Made by a program: the position numbers and the translations under genes. DNA of 35,334 nucleotides from positions 1-35,334 of the forward strand of contig NZ_JAACYW010000100.1 in NCBI RefSeq assembly GCF_015356825.1, read 5' to 3'. Origin of the DNA: Catenulispora rubra. Lineage in GTDB: Bacteria > Actinomycetota > Actinomycetes > Streptomycetales > Catenulisporaceae. The notes beneath the pieces were generated by a model, which worked only from the letters and a program-made list of their open reading frames with translations, made no database searches and was not told where the DNA came from. Below, piece after piece: positions 23,464-31,022 of this stretch. Within the stretch, counting starts at the first letter, position 1, and every line of letters starts with the position of its first letter.

Positions 23464-23582
23464 AACACCCCGCATGGTCCTTCGGACCCAGCCACCGTGT
23501 CGTGCGGTCGGTCTTGCCGGTCCGGTTGCAAGCCGGGTTGCGTGTCGGGCGCTCGCTTAGCTTCTCCATCGCAGCAACGAAG

Positions 23583-23621
23583 CGGCCCGGGACCGCGGTG
23601 AAAACCGCGCGCCCCGGGCCG
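23583..23621 (-). terminator. Hairpin terminator after rfbC
   Basis: The arms cggcccggg (23583-23591) and cccgggccg (23613-23621) are joined by a second stem cgcggt/accgcg (23594-23599 with 23604-23609) on a 4-nt loop. It starts 14 nt beyond the rfbC stop. Confidence 0.75.
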
Positions 23622-23634
23622 TTGGCGTCAGGTG

Positions 23635-24228
23635 CTAGCCGAGGCTCTTCGTGTAGCCCACGCAGGCTGCGTAGTCCGGCAGCAGGCCGCTGTCTTTCGC
23701 CTCCGCCAGGGATGGCGACTTCAGGTCCCGCTCCGACAGTTGCGGGACTTCGGCGGGCCAGTCGATGCCGAGTTCTGCGTCCAGGGGGTGGATGCCGTGC
23801 TCGTGGCCGGGGTTGTAGGTGGCTGAGCAGAGGTAGGTCAGGGTTGCGTCGTCGGTGAGGGCGCAGAAGCCGTGGCCGAGGCCTTCGGAGATGTACACCG
23901 CCTTGCGGTTGGCGTCGCTGAGTTCGACGCCCTGCCACTGGCCGAAGGTTGGGGAGCCGACGCGGATGTCGACGATCACGTCCAGGACTGCGCCGCGGGT
24001 GCACATGATGTACTTCGCCTGGCCTGGGGGGACGTCTGCGAAGTGGATGCCGCGGACGACGCCCGCCGCCGACACGGACAGGTTGCCCTGCCTCAGGTCC
24101 AGGGGGTGGCCTACGGCTTCGGCCAGGTGGTCGAAGCGGTACCACTCGGTGAACAGGCCTCGGGGGTCGCCGTGGAGGCGGGGGGTGATCTCCCAGGCGC
24201 CTTCGATCGACAGGGGCGCGATGTCCAT
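23635..24228 (-). CDS. rfbC: dTDP-4-dehydrorhamnose 3,5-epimerase
   Basis: This 197-residue cupin enzyme converts dTDP-4-keto-6-deoxyglucose to dTDP-4-keto-L-rhamnose. It shows GLFTEWYR (about 24-31), the catalytic His62 in GVVRGIHF, QAKYIMC with the substrate-contacting Lys72, the DVIVDIRVGSPTFGQW segment, and Tyr132 and Tyr138 in TYLCSATYNP. ATG 24228 has AAGGACC about 10 nt upstream. It follows rfbA by 39 nt on the minus strand and ends at a hairpin terminator. Confidence 0.95.
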   Translation of the reverse strand: MDIAPLSIEGAWEITPRLHGDPRGLFTEWYRFDHLAEAVGHPLDLRQGNLSVSAAGVVRGIHFADVPPGQAKYIMCTRGAVLDVIVDIRVGSPTFGQWQGVELSDANRKAVYISEGLGHGFCALTDDATLTYLCSATYNPGHEHGIHPLDAELGIDWPAEVPQLSERDLKSPSLAEAKDSGLLPDYAACVGYTKSLG

Positions 24229-24267
24229 GCGGGGACGGTCCTTCGTGGTCGGTGGGACTGGTCGGTT

Positions 24268-25137
24268 CTAGAGTGCGGGGTCGAGGAGGTGCAGGAGGTA
24301 TTCGCCGTAGCCGCTCTTGCGGAGCGGTTCGGCCAGGGCGGCGAGTTGGGCGTCGTTGATGAAGCCGGAGCGCCACGCCACTTCCTCTATGCAGCCGACC
24401 TTGTAGCCCTGTCGCTGTTCTATGACGCGGACGTATTCGGCGGCCTGCACCAGGGAGTCGAAGGTGCCGGTGTCGAGCCAGGCGGTGCCCCGCTCCAGGA
24501 CCTGCACCTGCAGCTGGTCGCGGTTCAGGTACTCGACGTTGACGCCGGTGATCTCCAGCTCGCCGCGGGCGCTGGGCTTGAGGTTCTTGGCGATCTCCAC
24601 GACCTGGTTGTCGTAGAAGTACAGGCCCGGGATGGCGAAGCGGGACTTGGGCTTCTCCGGCTTCTCCTCGATGGAGACCGCGCGGCCGGCGTCGTCGAAC
24701 TCGACCACGCCGTACTCCTGCGGGTTGGCCACCTGGTAGGCGAAGACCACGCCGCCGGCCGGCTGGGTGAGGGTGCGGAGCTGCCGGCCCAGGCCTGCGC
24801 CGTGGAAGATGTTGTCGCCGAGGACGAGGGCGACCGACTCGTCGCCGATGAACTCCTCGCCGAGGATGAAGGCCTGCGCCAGGCCGTCCGGCCTTTCCTG
24901 CGCGATGTACTTGAGGTCCAGGCCCCACTGGGAGCCGTCGCCGAGCAGCCGCTGGAACTGCGCCTGGTCCTCGGGCGTGGTGATGACGAGGATCTCGTAG
25001 ATGCCGCCCATCACCAGCGTGGACAACGGGTAGTACACCATGGGCTTGTCGAAGACGGGCATGAGCTGCTTGGAGACGCCCTTGGTGATCGGCCACAGTC
25101 GTGAACCGGTCCCGCCGGCTAGGATGATGCCTCGCAT
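24268..25137 (-). CDS. rfbA: Glucose-1-phosphate thymidylyltransferase
   Basis: The protein has 289 residues, standard for RmlA. The nucleotide-binding start GGTGSRLWPITKGVSKQLMP has Ser in place of the frequent Thr, and VFDKPMVYYPLSTLV, LVLGDNIFHG and EKPEKPKSRFAIPGLYFYD are all typical. It makes dTDP-glucose, the first step of dTDP-rhamnose synthesis. ATG 25137 has no Shine-Dalgarno; a TAGACT box ends 7 nt before it, so the mRNA is probably leaderless. Confidence 0.96.
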   Translation of the reverse strand: MRGIILAGGTGSRLWPITKGVSKQLMPVFDKPMVYYPLSTLVMGGIYEILVITTPEDQAQFQRLLGDGSQWGLDLKYIAQERPDGLAQAFILGEEFIGDESVALVLGDNIFHGAGLGRQLRTLTQPAGGVVFAYQVANPQEYGVVEFDDAGRAVSIEEKPEKPKSRFAIPGLYFYDNQVVEIAKNLKPSARGELEITGVNVEYLNRDQLQVQVLERGTAWLDTGTFDSLVQAAEYVRVIEQRQGYKVGCIEEVAWRSGFINDAQLAALAEPLRKSGYGEYLLHLLDPAL

Positions 25138-25150
25138 GCCGGGCAGTCTA
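25138..25150 (-). promoter_or_regulatory. rfbA -10 box, leaderless start
   Basis: On the minus strand TAGACT occupies 25150-25145 and is followed by 7 nt, then the ATG of rfbA. This fits the TANNNT -10 form with transcription beginning at or next to the start codon. No good -35 is seen at the expected distance. Confidence 0.65.
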
Positions 25151-25190
25151 ACCGGGTCTTCGAAAGCATCACTTCGGATCCACCACCGGG

Positions 25191-25203
25191 GGGAAGTATT
25201 CCC
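25191..25203. promoter_or_regulatory. Dyad operator candidate in the rfbA/rfbB gap
   Basis: The sequence gggaagtattccc is a perfect 5-3-5 dyad ending 10 nt before the rfbB -10 box, so a bound protein would cover the -35 zone of rfbB. Confidence 0.5.
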
Positions 25204-25213
25204 ACGGGCCCGG

Positions 25214-25226
25214 TAGCATCGCGCAG
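25214..25226 (+). promoter_or_regulatory. rfbB -10 box, leaderless start
   Basis: TAGCAT at 25214-25219 is followed by 7 nt and then GTG 25227. No Shine-Dalgarno is present. The spacing is identical to that of the divergent rfbA promoter. Confidence 0.65.
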
Positions 25227-26225
25227 GTGAGGATTCTAGTGACCGGCGGCGCCGGGTTCATCGGCTCAGAGTATGTCCGTCAGCTCCTGTCCCGTCCCGG
25301 TTCGCCGGATTCGGTCACAGTGCTGGACGCGCTGACCTATTCGGGGGTCGAGGCGAATCTCGAGCCGGTGCGCGACAATCCGGGCTTCAGCTTCCGGCAC
25401 GGTGACATCCGGGACGCCGAGGTCGTCGACGAGGTGATGGCCGGGCACGACGCCGTCGTGCACTTCGCCGCCGAGTCGCACGTGGACCGCTCGATCCTGG
25501 GCGCCGGGCCGTTCGTGACCACGAACGTCGTGGGCACGCAGGTACTGCTGGACGCCGCGCGCAAGCACGACGTCGGCCGCTTCGTGCACGTCTCCACCGA
25601 CGAGGTCTACGGCTCCATCGACGAGGGCTCCTGGACCGAGGAGTGGCCGCTGGCGCCGAACTCGGCGTACTCGGCCTCCAAGGCCGGCTCGGACCTGCTG
25701 GTGCTGGCCTACCACCGCACGCACAAGATGGACGTGGTGGTCACGCGCTGCTCCAACAACTACGGGCACTACCAGTTCCCGGAGAAGATGATCCCGCTGT
25801 CGGTCACCAACCTGATCGACGGCGGCACCGTCGCGCTCTACGGCGACGGCGCCAACATCCGCGACTGGCTGCACGTCTCCGACCACTGCCGCGGCATCGA
25901 CCTGGCGCTGCGCCAGGGCCGGGCCGGCGAGGTCTACAACATCGGCGGCGGCACCGAGCTGACCAACAAGGAACTCGTGCAGCTGATGCTGGACGCCACC
26001 GGCACCGACTGGTCGTCGGTCCGCACCGTCGAGGACCGCAAGGGCCACGACCGCCGCTACTCGCTGTCGATCGAGAAGATCCGGCAGGAGCTCGGCTACG
26101 AGCCGCAGGTGCGGTTCGACGACGGCATCGCGCAGACCATCGACTGGTACAAGAACAACCGCGCGTGGTGGGAGCCGCTGAAGGTGAAGGCCGGCCTGGA
26201 GACCTCCGGGGGCGCGGCGAAATGA
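25227..26225 (+). CDS. rfbB: dTDP-glucose 4,6-dehydratase
   Basis: This 332-residue extended SDR enzyme has the NAD motif VTGGAGFIGSEYV at its start. The active site shows STDEVYGS (Asp-Glu acid/base pair) and the YSASKAGSD Tyr-x3-Lys. Substrate-binding TRCSNNYGHYQFPEKMIP is complete. It converts dTDP-glucose to the 4-keto-6-deoxy sugar. GTG 25227 appears leaderless. Its stop overlaps the rfbD start (ATGA), so the two are co-translated. Confidence 0.96.
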   Translation: MRILVTGGAGFIGSEYVRQLLSRPGSPDSVTVLDALTYSGVEANLEPVRDNPGFSFRHGDIRDAEVVDEVMAGHDAVVHFAAESHVDRSILGAGPFVTTNVVGTQVLLDAARKHDVGRFVHVSTDEVYGSIDEGSWTEEWPLAPNSAYSASKAGSDLLVLAYHRTHKMDVVVTRCSNNYGHYQFPEKMIPLSVTNLIDGGTVALYGDGANIRDWLHVSDHCRGIDLALRQGRAGEVYNIGGGTELTNKELVQLMLDATGTDWSSVRTVEDRKGHDRRYSLSIEKIRQELGYEPQVRFDDGIAQTIDWYKNNRAWWEPLKVKAGLETSGGAAK

Positions 26226-27127
26226 GCCGCCCGGTCGTGATCGTGCCGGGGCGCCAGGCGCCGCGACGGTGGCTGGTGACCGGTGCCGCCGGGATGCTCG
26301 GCGCGGATCTGGTGGCGCTGCTCAGGGCCGACCCGGCCGCCACCGTCACCGCGCTGACCCGGGCCGAGCTCGACGTCACCGACGCCGCGGCGGTCGCCGC
26401 CGCGGTGGACGGCCACGACGTGGTGGTGAACACCGCGGCCTGGACGGACGTCGACGGCGCCGAGACCCACGAGGCCGAGGCCACCGCGGTCAACGGCGGC
26501 GCGGTCAGCACCCTGGCCACGGCCTGCGCGGCCACCGGGGCCCGGTTCCTCACGGTGTCGACCGACTACGTCTTCGACGGCAAGGGCGAGGAGCCCTACG
26601 ACGAGTACGCCGCGACCGACCCGATCAACGCCTACGGCCGCTCGAAGCTGGTCGGCGAGCAGGCCGTGCTCGCGGTGCTGCCGGAGACCGGCTACATCGT
26701 CCGCACCGCCTGGCTCTACGGCGCGCACGGCGCCAACTTCGTGCGCACCATGCTCCGGCTGGCCGGCGAGCGCGAGACCCTGGACGTGGTCGACGACCAG
26801 GTCGGCCAGCCGACCTGGACCGGCGCCCTGGCCGGGCAGCTGATCGCGCTGGGGCAGGCGGACCGGGCCCCGGCCGGGATCTACCACGGCACGGCCTCCG
26901 GACAGACGAGCTGGTTCAGCCTGGCCCGCGCGGCGTTCGAGGAAGCGGGGCTGGACCCCGAGCGGGTGCGGCCGACGACCTCGGACAAGTTCGTCCGGCC
27001 CGCCGAGCGTCCGAAGTACAGCGTGCTCGGGCACGACCGCTGGGCCGAGGCCGGGCTTCCGCCCCTGGGGGACTGGCGCGAGATGCTGGCGTCCAGCGGC
27101 GTGGCGGCGCCTTCGCGGGCGGTCTGA
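26222..27127 (+). CDS. rfbD: dTDP-4-dehydrorhamnose reductase
   Basis: From the overlapping ATG 26222 the protein has 301 residues. It shows the NADP motif VTGAAGMLGADLV, VVNTAAWTDVDGAE, STDYVFDGKGEEPYDE, the YGRSKLVGE Tyr-x3-Lys pair and VDDQVGQPTWTG, all typical of RmlD. It makes dTDP-L-rhamnose, the donor for the glycosyltransferases further downstream. The N-terminus carries about 15 extra residues (RPVVIVPGRQAPRRW) before the Rossmann strand. A terminator follows. Confidence 0.95.
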   Translation: MSRPVVIVPGRQAPRRWLVTGAAGMLGADLVALLRADPAATVTALTRAELDVTDAAAVAAAVDGHDVVVNTAAWTDVDGAETHEAEATAVNGGAVSTLATACAATGARFLTVSTDYVFDGKGEEPYDEYAATDPINAYGRSKLVGEQAVLAVLPETGYIVRTAWLYGAHGANFVRTMLRLAGERETLDVVDDQVGQPTWTGALAGQLIALGQADRAPAGIYHGTASGQTSWFSLARAAFEEAGLDPERVRPTTSDKFVRPAERPKYSVLGHDRWAEAGLPPLGDWREMLASSGVAAPSRAV

Positions 27128-27141
27128 GCAGGTCAGCAGTC

Positions 27142-27169
27142 GTGCGGTCCGGCAGTCGCCGGACCGCAC
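27142..27169 (+). terminator. Perfect 12-bp hairpin terminator after rfbD
   Basis: The arms gtgcggtccggc (27142-27153) and gccggaccgcac (27158-27169) close on the 4-nt loop agtc, 15 nt after the rfbD stop. Confidence 0.8.
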
Positions 27170-27285
27170 TGGCATGTATCGGCTCACGTCGGCCCCCGTT
27201 GCGGCTCGCTCCCGGCTGGACCATTCGGCCGACCCGGAACCGGGCATCAGGCATCATCGGTCGGATAGTCGGACATAACGACCCC

Positions 27286-28008
27286 ATGACCGACATGTAT
27301 GACGGTGACGAGCGCGGACCCGGCAGGGCCGAGGAACTGCGCGACCGCGGCCCCGGCCGCGGCGAGGGGTTCCGCGACCGCGAGTTCGACCGCGCCGACC
27401 GCGCTGATCGGGTCGACGTCGAGAACCCGCTCCGGATGCTCGGGCAGGCCGCGTGGCAGGCGCTGATGGTGCTGGGCCTCGCGGCGATCGCGATCGGCGT
27501 GTGCGCGGTGGTCTGGCCCGGCCGCACGCTGCTGGTGCTCGGCGTGCTGTTCGGGATCTACCTGCTGATCAGCGGGGTCATGGAGATCATCGCGGCGTTC
27601 GGCGACCACATCAGCGCCGGCATGCGGGTGCTGAACGTGATCGTCGGCGCGGTGTCCATCCTGCTGGGCCTGTTCTGCTTCCGGAACTCGCTGCACAACT
27701 CGGTGCTGCTGCTCAGCCTGTGGATCGGCATCGGCTTCCTGATGTGGGGCATCGCGACCATCGCGACCAGCGCCTCGGCTCCGGCCGGGGTGCTCGGCCG
27801 GGGCTGGGGCCTGTTCGCCGGCTTCATGACCATGCTCGGCGGGATCATCATCATCTCCTGGCCCATCGGCTCCATCTTCACCCTGGCGGTCTTCACCGGG
27901 ATCTGGCTGATCGCCGTCGGGCTGGTCGAGGTGATCCACGCGTTCACGCTGCGGGGCACCGTGCGGAAGGTGACGGGAACCGGGTCGGGAAGACACGCGA
28001 CGGTCTAG
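27286..28008 (+). CDS. HdeD-like membrane protein
   Basis: ATG 27286 gives 240 residues. An N-terminal cytoplasmic segment of about 45 residues is highly charged, with repeated Arg-Asp (RDREFDRADRADRVD). Six hydrophobic helices follow in three pairs, of the DUF308/HdeD type: ALMVLGLAAIAIGVCAVVWP, LLVLGVLFGIYLLISGVMEI and related pairs with the recurring GxxEI pattern. HdeD proteins are linked to acid stress in enterobacteria; the role here is unknown. The last codons and the stop lie within a 16-nt tandem repeat. Confidence 0.85.
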   Translation: MTDMYDGDERGPGRAEELRDRGPGRGEGFRDREFDRADRADRVDVENPLRMLGQAAWQALMVLGLAAIAIGVCAVVWPGRTLLVLGVLFGIYLLISGVMEIIAAFGDHISAGMRVLNVIVGAVSILLGLFCFRNSLHNSVLLLSLWIGIGFLMWGIATIATSASAPAGVLGRGWGLFAGFMTMLGGIIIISWPIGSIFTLAVFTGIWLIAVGLVEVIHAFTLRGTVRKVTGTGSGRHATV

Positions 28009-28064
28009 GGTTTCGACGGTCCAGGGCTTCGACGGTCTAGGGTTTCGCGGCGGTCCAGGGCTTC
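27999..28064 (+). repeat. 16-nt tandem repeats overlapping the HdeD-like gene end
   Basis: The units gacggtctagggtttc (27999-28014), gacggtccagggcttc (28015-28030) and gacggtctagggtttc (28031-28046) are adjacent; a fourth, longer variant runs to 28064 and a weak fifth to about 28090. Copies 1 and 3 are identical. The first supplies the stop codon TAG of the gene. Confidence 0.85.
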
Positions 28065-28164
28065 TGCTCCGCGGCAGTCCAGGACTTTTCGCCGAACCGG
28101 CGTAGGCGCCCCACGATCGGAGTGGCGGCGCCTACAAACATATATCGTGCCGATTGGCATCGAC

Positions 28165-28178
28165 TACCATCGAATCTC
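28165..28178 (+). promoter_or_regulatory. Flippase -10 box, leaderless start
   Basis: TACCAT at 28165-28170 fits TANNNT and is followed by 8 nt, then GTG 28179, with no Shine-Dalgarno. The same design as the rfbA and rfbB promoters suggests a leaderless message. A -35 is not clear. Confidence 0.55.
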
Positions 28179-29636
28179 GTGCCCCCTCCCCGTGCCGCTC
28201 GCTCCGTGTTGAGCCGCCTGACCACGCCCGGCCCGCTGTTGGCGATCGGGCTCGGTGCGGCGACGGTGGGGGGTTCCCTGTGGATCGCGATAGCGAACCG
28301 CTCACTGGACGCCCACTCGGCGACGACACTTCTTTCCTTCTATTTCCTGGTCGGCACGATCGGCACCGGCGTCCTCGCGGGCCTGGAACAGGAGATGACC
28401 CGCACCGTCGCGCGCACCCACGCGGCGAACCGCCCGGTCGGAGCAGCCGTGCGCGGCCAGCTGCGGCAGGCCGCGGGCCTCGTCGCGGTGACCGGCGTGG
28501 TGCTGCTCGCGGCCTCGCCGCTGCTGCTTTCGCGCTGGCTCGGCCACAGCTGGACGCTGGAGCTGGCGCTGGCCGCGGGACTGGCCGCGACCTGGGCCTC
28601 GTTCCTGGTGCGCGGGGTGCTCGCAGGCTGCCAGGACTTCCGCTACTACAGCCTGACGCTGATCGTGCAGGGTGTCGCCACGATCGTGCCGAGCGCGATC
28701 CTGACCTCGTCCGGGCGCGGGCACCTGCTCGCGTACGCCTTCGTCTTCGCGCTCGCGCCGCTGGTCGCCGCCGTGAGCGGGCTGGCTTCGCCGGCGCTGC
28801 GCCGGTCCTGGCGCGCCGTCGGTGCTGTGGCTGTAGATGACGCCGACGCCGACGCCGACTCGGCCGCAGTGCTCTCCGTCCCGGACGATGCCGAAGAGCC
28901 CGGCGGCAGCGCCCGAGAGAAGCTGATCCTCCTCACGCTGGCCACCCTCCTGAGCCAGCTGCTGATCAACGCGGTCCCGCTGATCATCAGCTCCCGCCTG
29001 GATGCGGGCCACGCCAAGTCCCTCGACTCCGCGATGGGCATGTCCCGGCTGGCGCTGCTGTGCCTCTTCCCGCTCCAGGCGCCGCTGCTGCCGATGCTCG
29101 CGGCCGCCGCCGTGCGCGGCGACTTCCGCGAGGTGCGGCGCAAGACCGGCTTCCTGGTCGCGGCCTGCCTCGGCACCGGCGCGGCCGGTGTGGTCGTGGT
29201 GGCCGCGGCCGGGCCGTGGCTGCTCCGGCACTATTTCGCGGCGACCGACCCGCTCTCCCACCTCTTCCTTTCCGCCCTGGCGTTGAGCACGGCGTTCCTG
29301 ATGACCGCGTTCGTTTTGCAGTCCGCGCAGGTCGCGCTGAACCGGCACCGCGTCGTGTTCGCCGCCTGGCTGGCGGGTCTGGGCGCGATGGCGCTGGTCT
29401 TCGTGCTGCCGCTGTCGCCGCTGGCCGCCGCCGGGTGGGCCGGGATCCTCGGCCCGCTCGCGGTGACCGTGATCGCGGCCGCCGATGTGATGTTCGTGAC
29501 CCGCTCGCTGCCGACGGTGACCGGGCCCGGCGCCGAGCCGGCGCCGGCCGTCCCGGCCCCGGTCGAGGCGCCGCCGCCGGGGCCCGCGCACGACGCCGGC
29601 CAGGCCGCGCCGGTCGCCGAAGGAGTGCGCGGATGA
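28179..29636 (+). CDS. MOP-type polysaccharide flippase
   Basis: From GTG 28179 the protein has 485 residues; a longer reading from GTG 28122 would run through the promoter. About 12-14 hydrophobic helices are spread over the length, with the early motif TLLSFYFLVGTIGTGVLAGLEQ and paired basic loops, as in Wzx/MurJ-like members of the MOP superfamily. An acidic, Asp-Ala-rich cytoplasmic loop lies mid-protein (DDADADADSAAV). The C-terminus is Pro/Ala-rich. It probably flips a lipid-linked glycan made by the neighbouring glycosyltransferases to the outside. Confidence 0.82.
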   Translation: MPPPRAARSVLSRLTTPGPLLAIGLGAATVGGSLWIAIANRSLDAHSATTLLSFYFLVGTIGTGVLAGLEQEMTRTVARTHAANRPVGAAVRGQLRQAAGLVAVTGVVLLAASPLLLSRWLGHSWTLELALAAGLAATWASFLVRGVLAGCQDFRYYSLTLIVQGVATIVPSAILTSSGRGHLLAYAFVFALAPLVAAVSGLASPALRRSWRAVGAVAVDDADADADSAAVLSVPDDAEEPGGSAREKLILLTLATLLSQLLINAVPLIISSRLDAGHAKSLDSAMGMSRLALLCLFPLQAPLLPMLAAAAVRGDFREVRRKTGFLVAACLGTGAAGVVVVAAAGPWLLRHYFAATDPLSHLFLSALALSTAFLMTAFVLQSAQVALNRHRVVFAAWLAGLGAMALVFVLPLSPLAAAGWAGILGPLAVTVIAAADVMFVTRSLPTVTGPGAEPAPAVPAPVEAPPPGPAHDAGQAAPVAEGVRG

Positions 29637-29692
29637 GCGTTGTGCCCAGGCAGCGCGGCCGTCGGCGCCGCTGTCCCGGAATGGAACCAGGT

Positions 29693-29698
29693 AGACTG
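29693..29698 (+). promoter_or_regulatory. Possible -10 box for the glycan operon
   Basis: TAGACT, the same hexamer as the rfbA -10, lies 101 nt before the DUF2304 start. No -35 is apparent. An internal promoter is plausible. Confidence 0.35.
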
Positions 29699-29754
29699 CC
29701 CGGGTTCACCCATCGGGATCAGCCGACTACCGACGCGCCGGGGCGCGGCACAGC

Positions 29755-29787
29755 GCGCCATCACTCCGGAAAGCGCCATCACTCCGG
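29755..29787 (+). repeat. 15-nt direct repeat before the DUF2304 gene
   Basis: The sequence gcgccatcactccgg occurs at 29755-29769 and again at 29773-29787, an 18-nt period, ending just before the Shine-Dalgarno-like gggag. Confidence 0.7.
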
Positions 29788-29799
29788 GAGTGGATCCGC

Positions 29800-30279
29800 A
29801 TGAAACTGGCCATAATGACCGGTGTCGTGGCGCTCCTGCTGCTGGCACTGATCTTCGAACTGCTCCGGCGCCGCCAGCTGCGTGAGAAGTACGCGGTGCT
29901 GTGGCTGGTCGTCGGGCTCGTCACGCTCCCGCTGGGCTTCATCCCCTCCTCCCTGGACAACGTCTCCAGCTGGCTGGGCGTGGCCAGCGGCGCCAGCCTC
30001 GTGCTGTTCCTGGCCGTGGTCTTCCTGCTGATCGTGTGCATCCACCTGAGCTGGGAGGCCTCCCGGCTGGAGGACGAGACCCGGTCGCTGGCCGAGGAGG
30101 TCGCGCTGATCCGGGCCGACCTGCGCGACCTGAAGGACCGGCAGGCCGACCTGGAGGCCGAGCTCGAACAGGCCCGGGCGGCCCGGGCCAACGGCGCGAA
30201 CGGCGCGAACGGCACCAACGGGCACACCGTCGGGATCGTCACCCAACGGGACGGGAAGGCGGTCCTCGGTGAACGCTGA
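29800..30279 (+). CDS. DUF2304-family membrane protein
   Basis: The protein has 159 residues. Three hydrophobic helices (IMTGVVALLLLALIFELL; YAVLWLVVGLVTLPLGF; LVLFLAVVFLLIVCIHLS) and the motif LREKYAVLWL are typical of DUF2304. A coiled-coil tail follows (EASRLEDETRSLAEEVALIR and on), then a Gly-Ala-Asn repeat (NGANGANGTNG). The family is commonly found beside dolichol-phosphate-mannose-synthase-like GT2 genes, as here, where the next gene overlaps by 11 nt. It is probably a membrane partner of that transferase. Confidence 0.85.
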   Translation: MKLAIMTGVVALLLLALIFELLRRRQLREKYAVLWLVVGLVTLPLGFIPSSLDNVSSWLGVASGASLVLFLAVVFLLIVCIHLSWEASRLEDETRSLAEEVALIRADLRDLKDRQADLEAELEQARAARANGANGANGTNGHTVGIVTQRDGKAVLGER

Positions 30280-30970
30280 CCAACGCGTCCTCATCATCAT
30301 CCCGGCGTGGAACGAGGCCGCGTCGATAGCCGACGTCATCGCCGAGGTGCGCGACGAGCTCCCGGCCTACGACGTCCTCGTGGTCAACGACGGCTCCACC
30401 GACGACACCGAGCGCATGGCCCTGGCCTCCGGCGCCCGCGTGGTCTCGCTGCCCTACAACCTCGGCGTCGGCGGCGCCATGCGCCTGGGCTACCGCTACG
30501 CCGACGAGAACGACTACGACGTGGCGATCCAGCTCGACGCCGACGGCCAGCACGACCCGCGCTACGTCCCCAAGCTCATCGACGGCCTCGGCGAGGCCCA
30601 CCTGGTGCTCGGCGCGCGCTTCGCCGGCGAGGGCGACTACCAGGTGCGCGGACCGCGGCGCTGGGCCATGAGCCTGCTGTCCGGGGTCCTGTCCCGGATG
30701 GCGAAGACCCGGCTGGACGACACCACCTCGGGCTTCCGCGCCTGCGACCGCGAGATCATCAAGCTGTTCGCGCAGTGGTACCCGGTGGAGTACCTCGGCG
30801 ACACCGTCGAGACCCTGGTCCGGGTGATCCGCCTGGGCCACCCGGTCAGCCAGGTGCCGGTGGCGATGCGGCCGCGCGCCGCCGGGACGCCCAGCAAGTC
30901 CCCGATCAAGGCGGCGGTCTACCTCGGACGCGCCATGATCACCTTGCTGCTGGCGATAAACCGCCGATGA
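30269..30970 (+). CDS. GT2 glycosyltransferase, DPM1-like
   Basis: The protein has 233 residues, with GTG 30269 behind GGGAAGG. The GT-A fold shows IIPAWNEAASIADVI, VLVVNDGSTDDT, YNLGVGGAMRLGYRYA and the metal-binding LDADGQHDP, followed by DTTSGFRACDREI. No C-terminal membrane helix is present, so it relies on a partner such as the DUF2304 protein for membrane location. It probably transfers a sugar to a polyprenyl phosphate or lipid-linked glycan. Confidence 0.9.
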   Translation: MNADQRVLIIIPAWNEAASIADVIAEVRDELPAYDVLVVNDGSTDDTERMALASGARVVSLPYNLGVGGAMRLGYRYADENDYDVAIQLDADGQHDPRYVPKLIDGLGEAHLVLGARFAGEGDYQVRGPRRWAMSLLSGVLSRMAKTRLDDTTSGFRACDREIIKLFAQWYPVEYLGDTVETLVRVIRLGHPVSQVPVAMRPRAAGTPSKSPIKAAVYLGRAMITLLLAINRR

Positions 30971-31022
30971 CCCAGCCCGCCCGACGCACCCGATCCCGAA
31001 CCGTGAGGCATCCGAAGTCCCC

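Larger units (their letters stand above)
22830..23634. other. Gene-free 805 nt with repeats
   Basis: No ORF here has convincing coding character. The first 150 nt are G/T-rich on the plus strand (runs of tttgtggtggtggtggttgg type). Further on are a 45-nt direct repeat (23016-23123), a 160-nt inverted repeat (23304-23463), a small hairpin (23476-23488) and the rfbC terminator (23583-23621). The composition differs from the surrounding genes and suggests a decayed or inserted stretch between the ESX-like module and the rhamnose locus. Confidence 0.6.

Noticed and set aside
22958..23560. Open frame of 200 codons in the gap after the tail-anchored gene
   Set aside because: It runs through the direct and inverted repeats, shows no domain, and its codon use is not typical of the real genes.
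29633..29803. 57-codon frame overlapping the flippase stop by ATGA
   Set aside because: The product is Arg/His/Gly-rich without structure and overlaps the next start and a direct repeat. The ATGA overlap alone is not enough.
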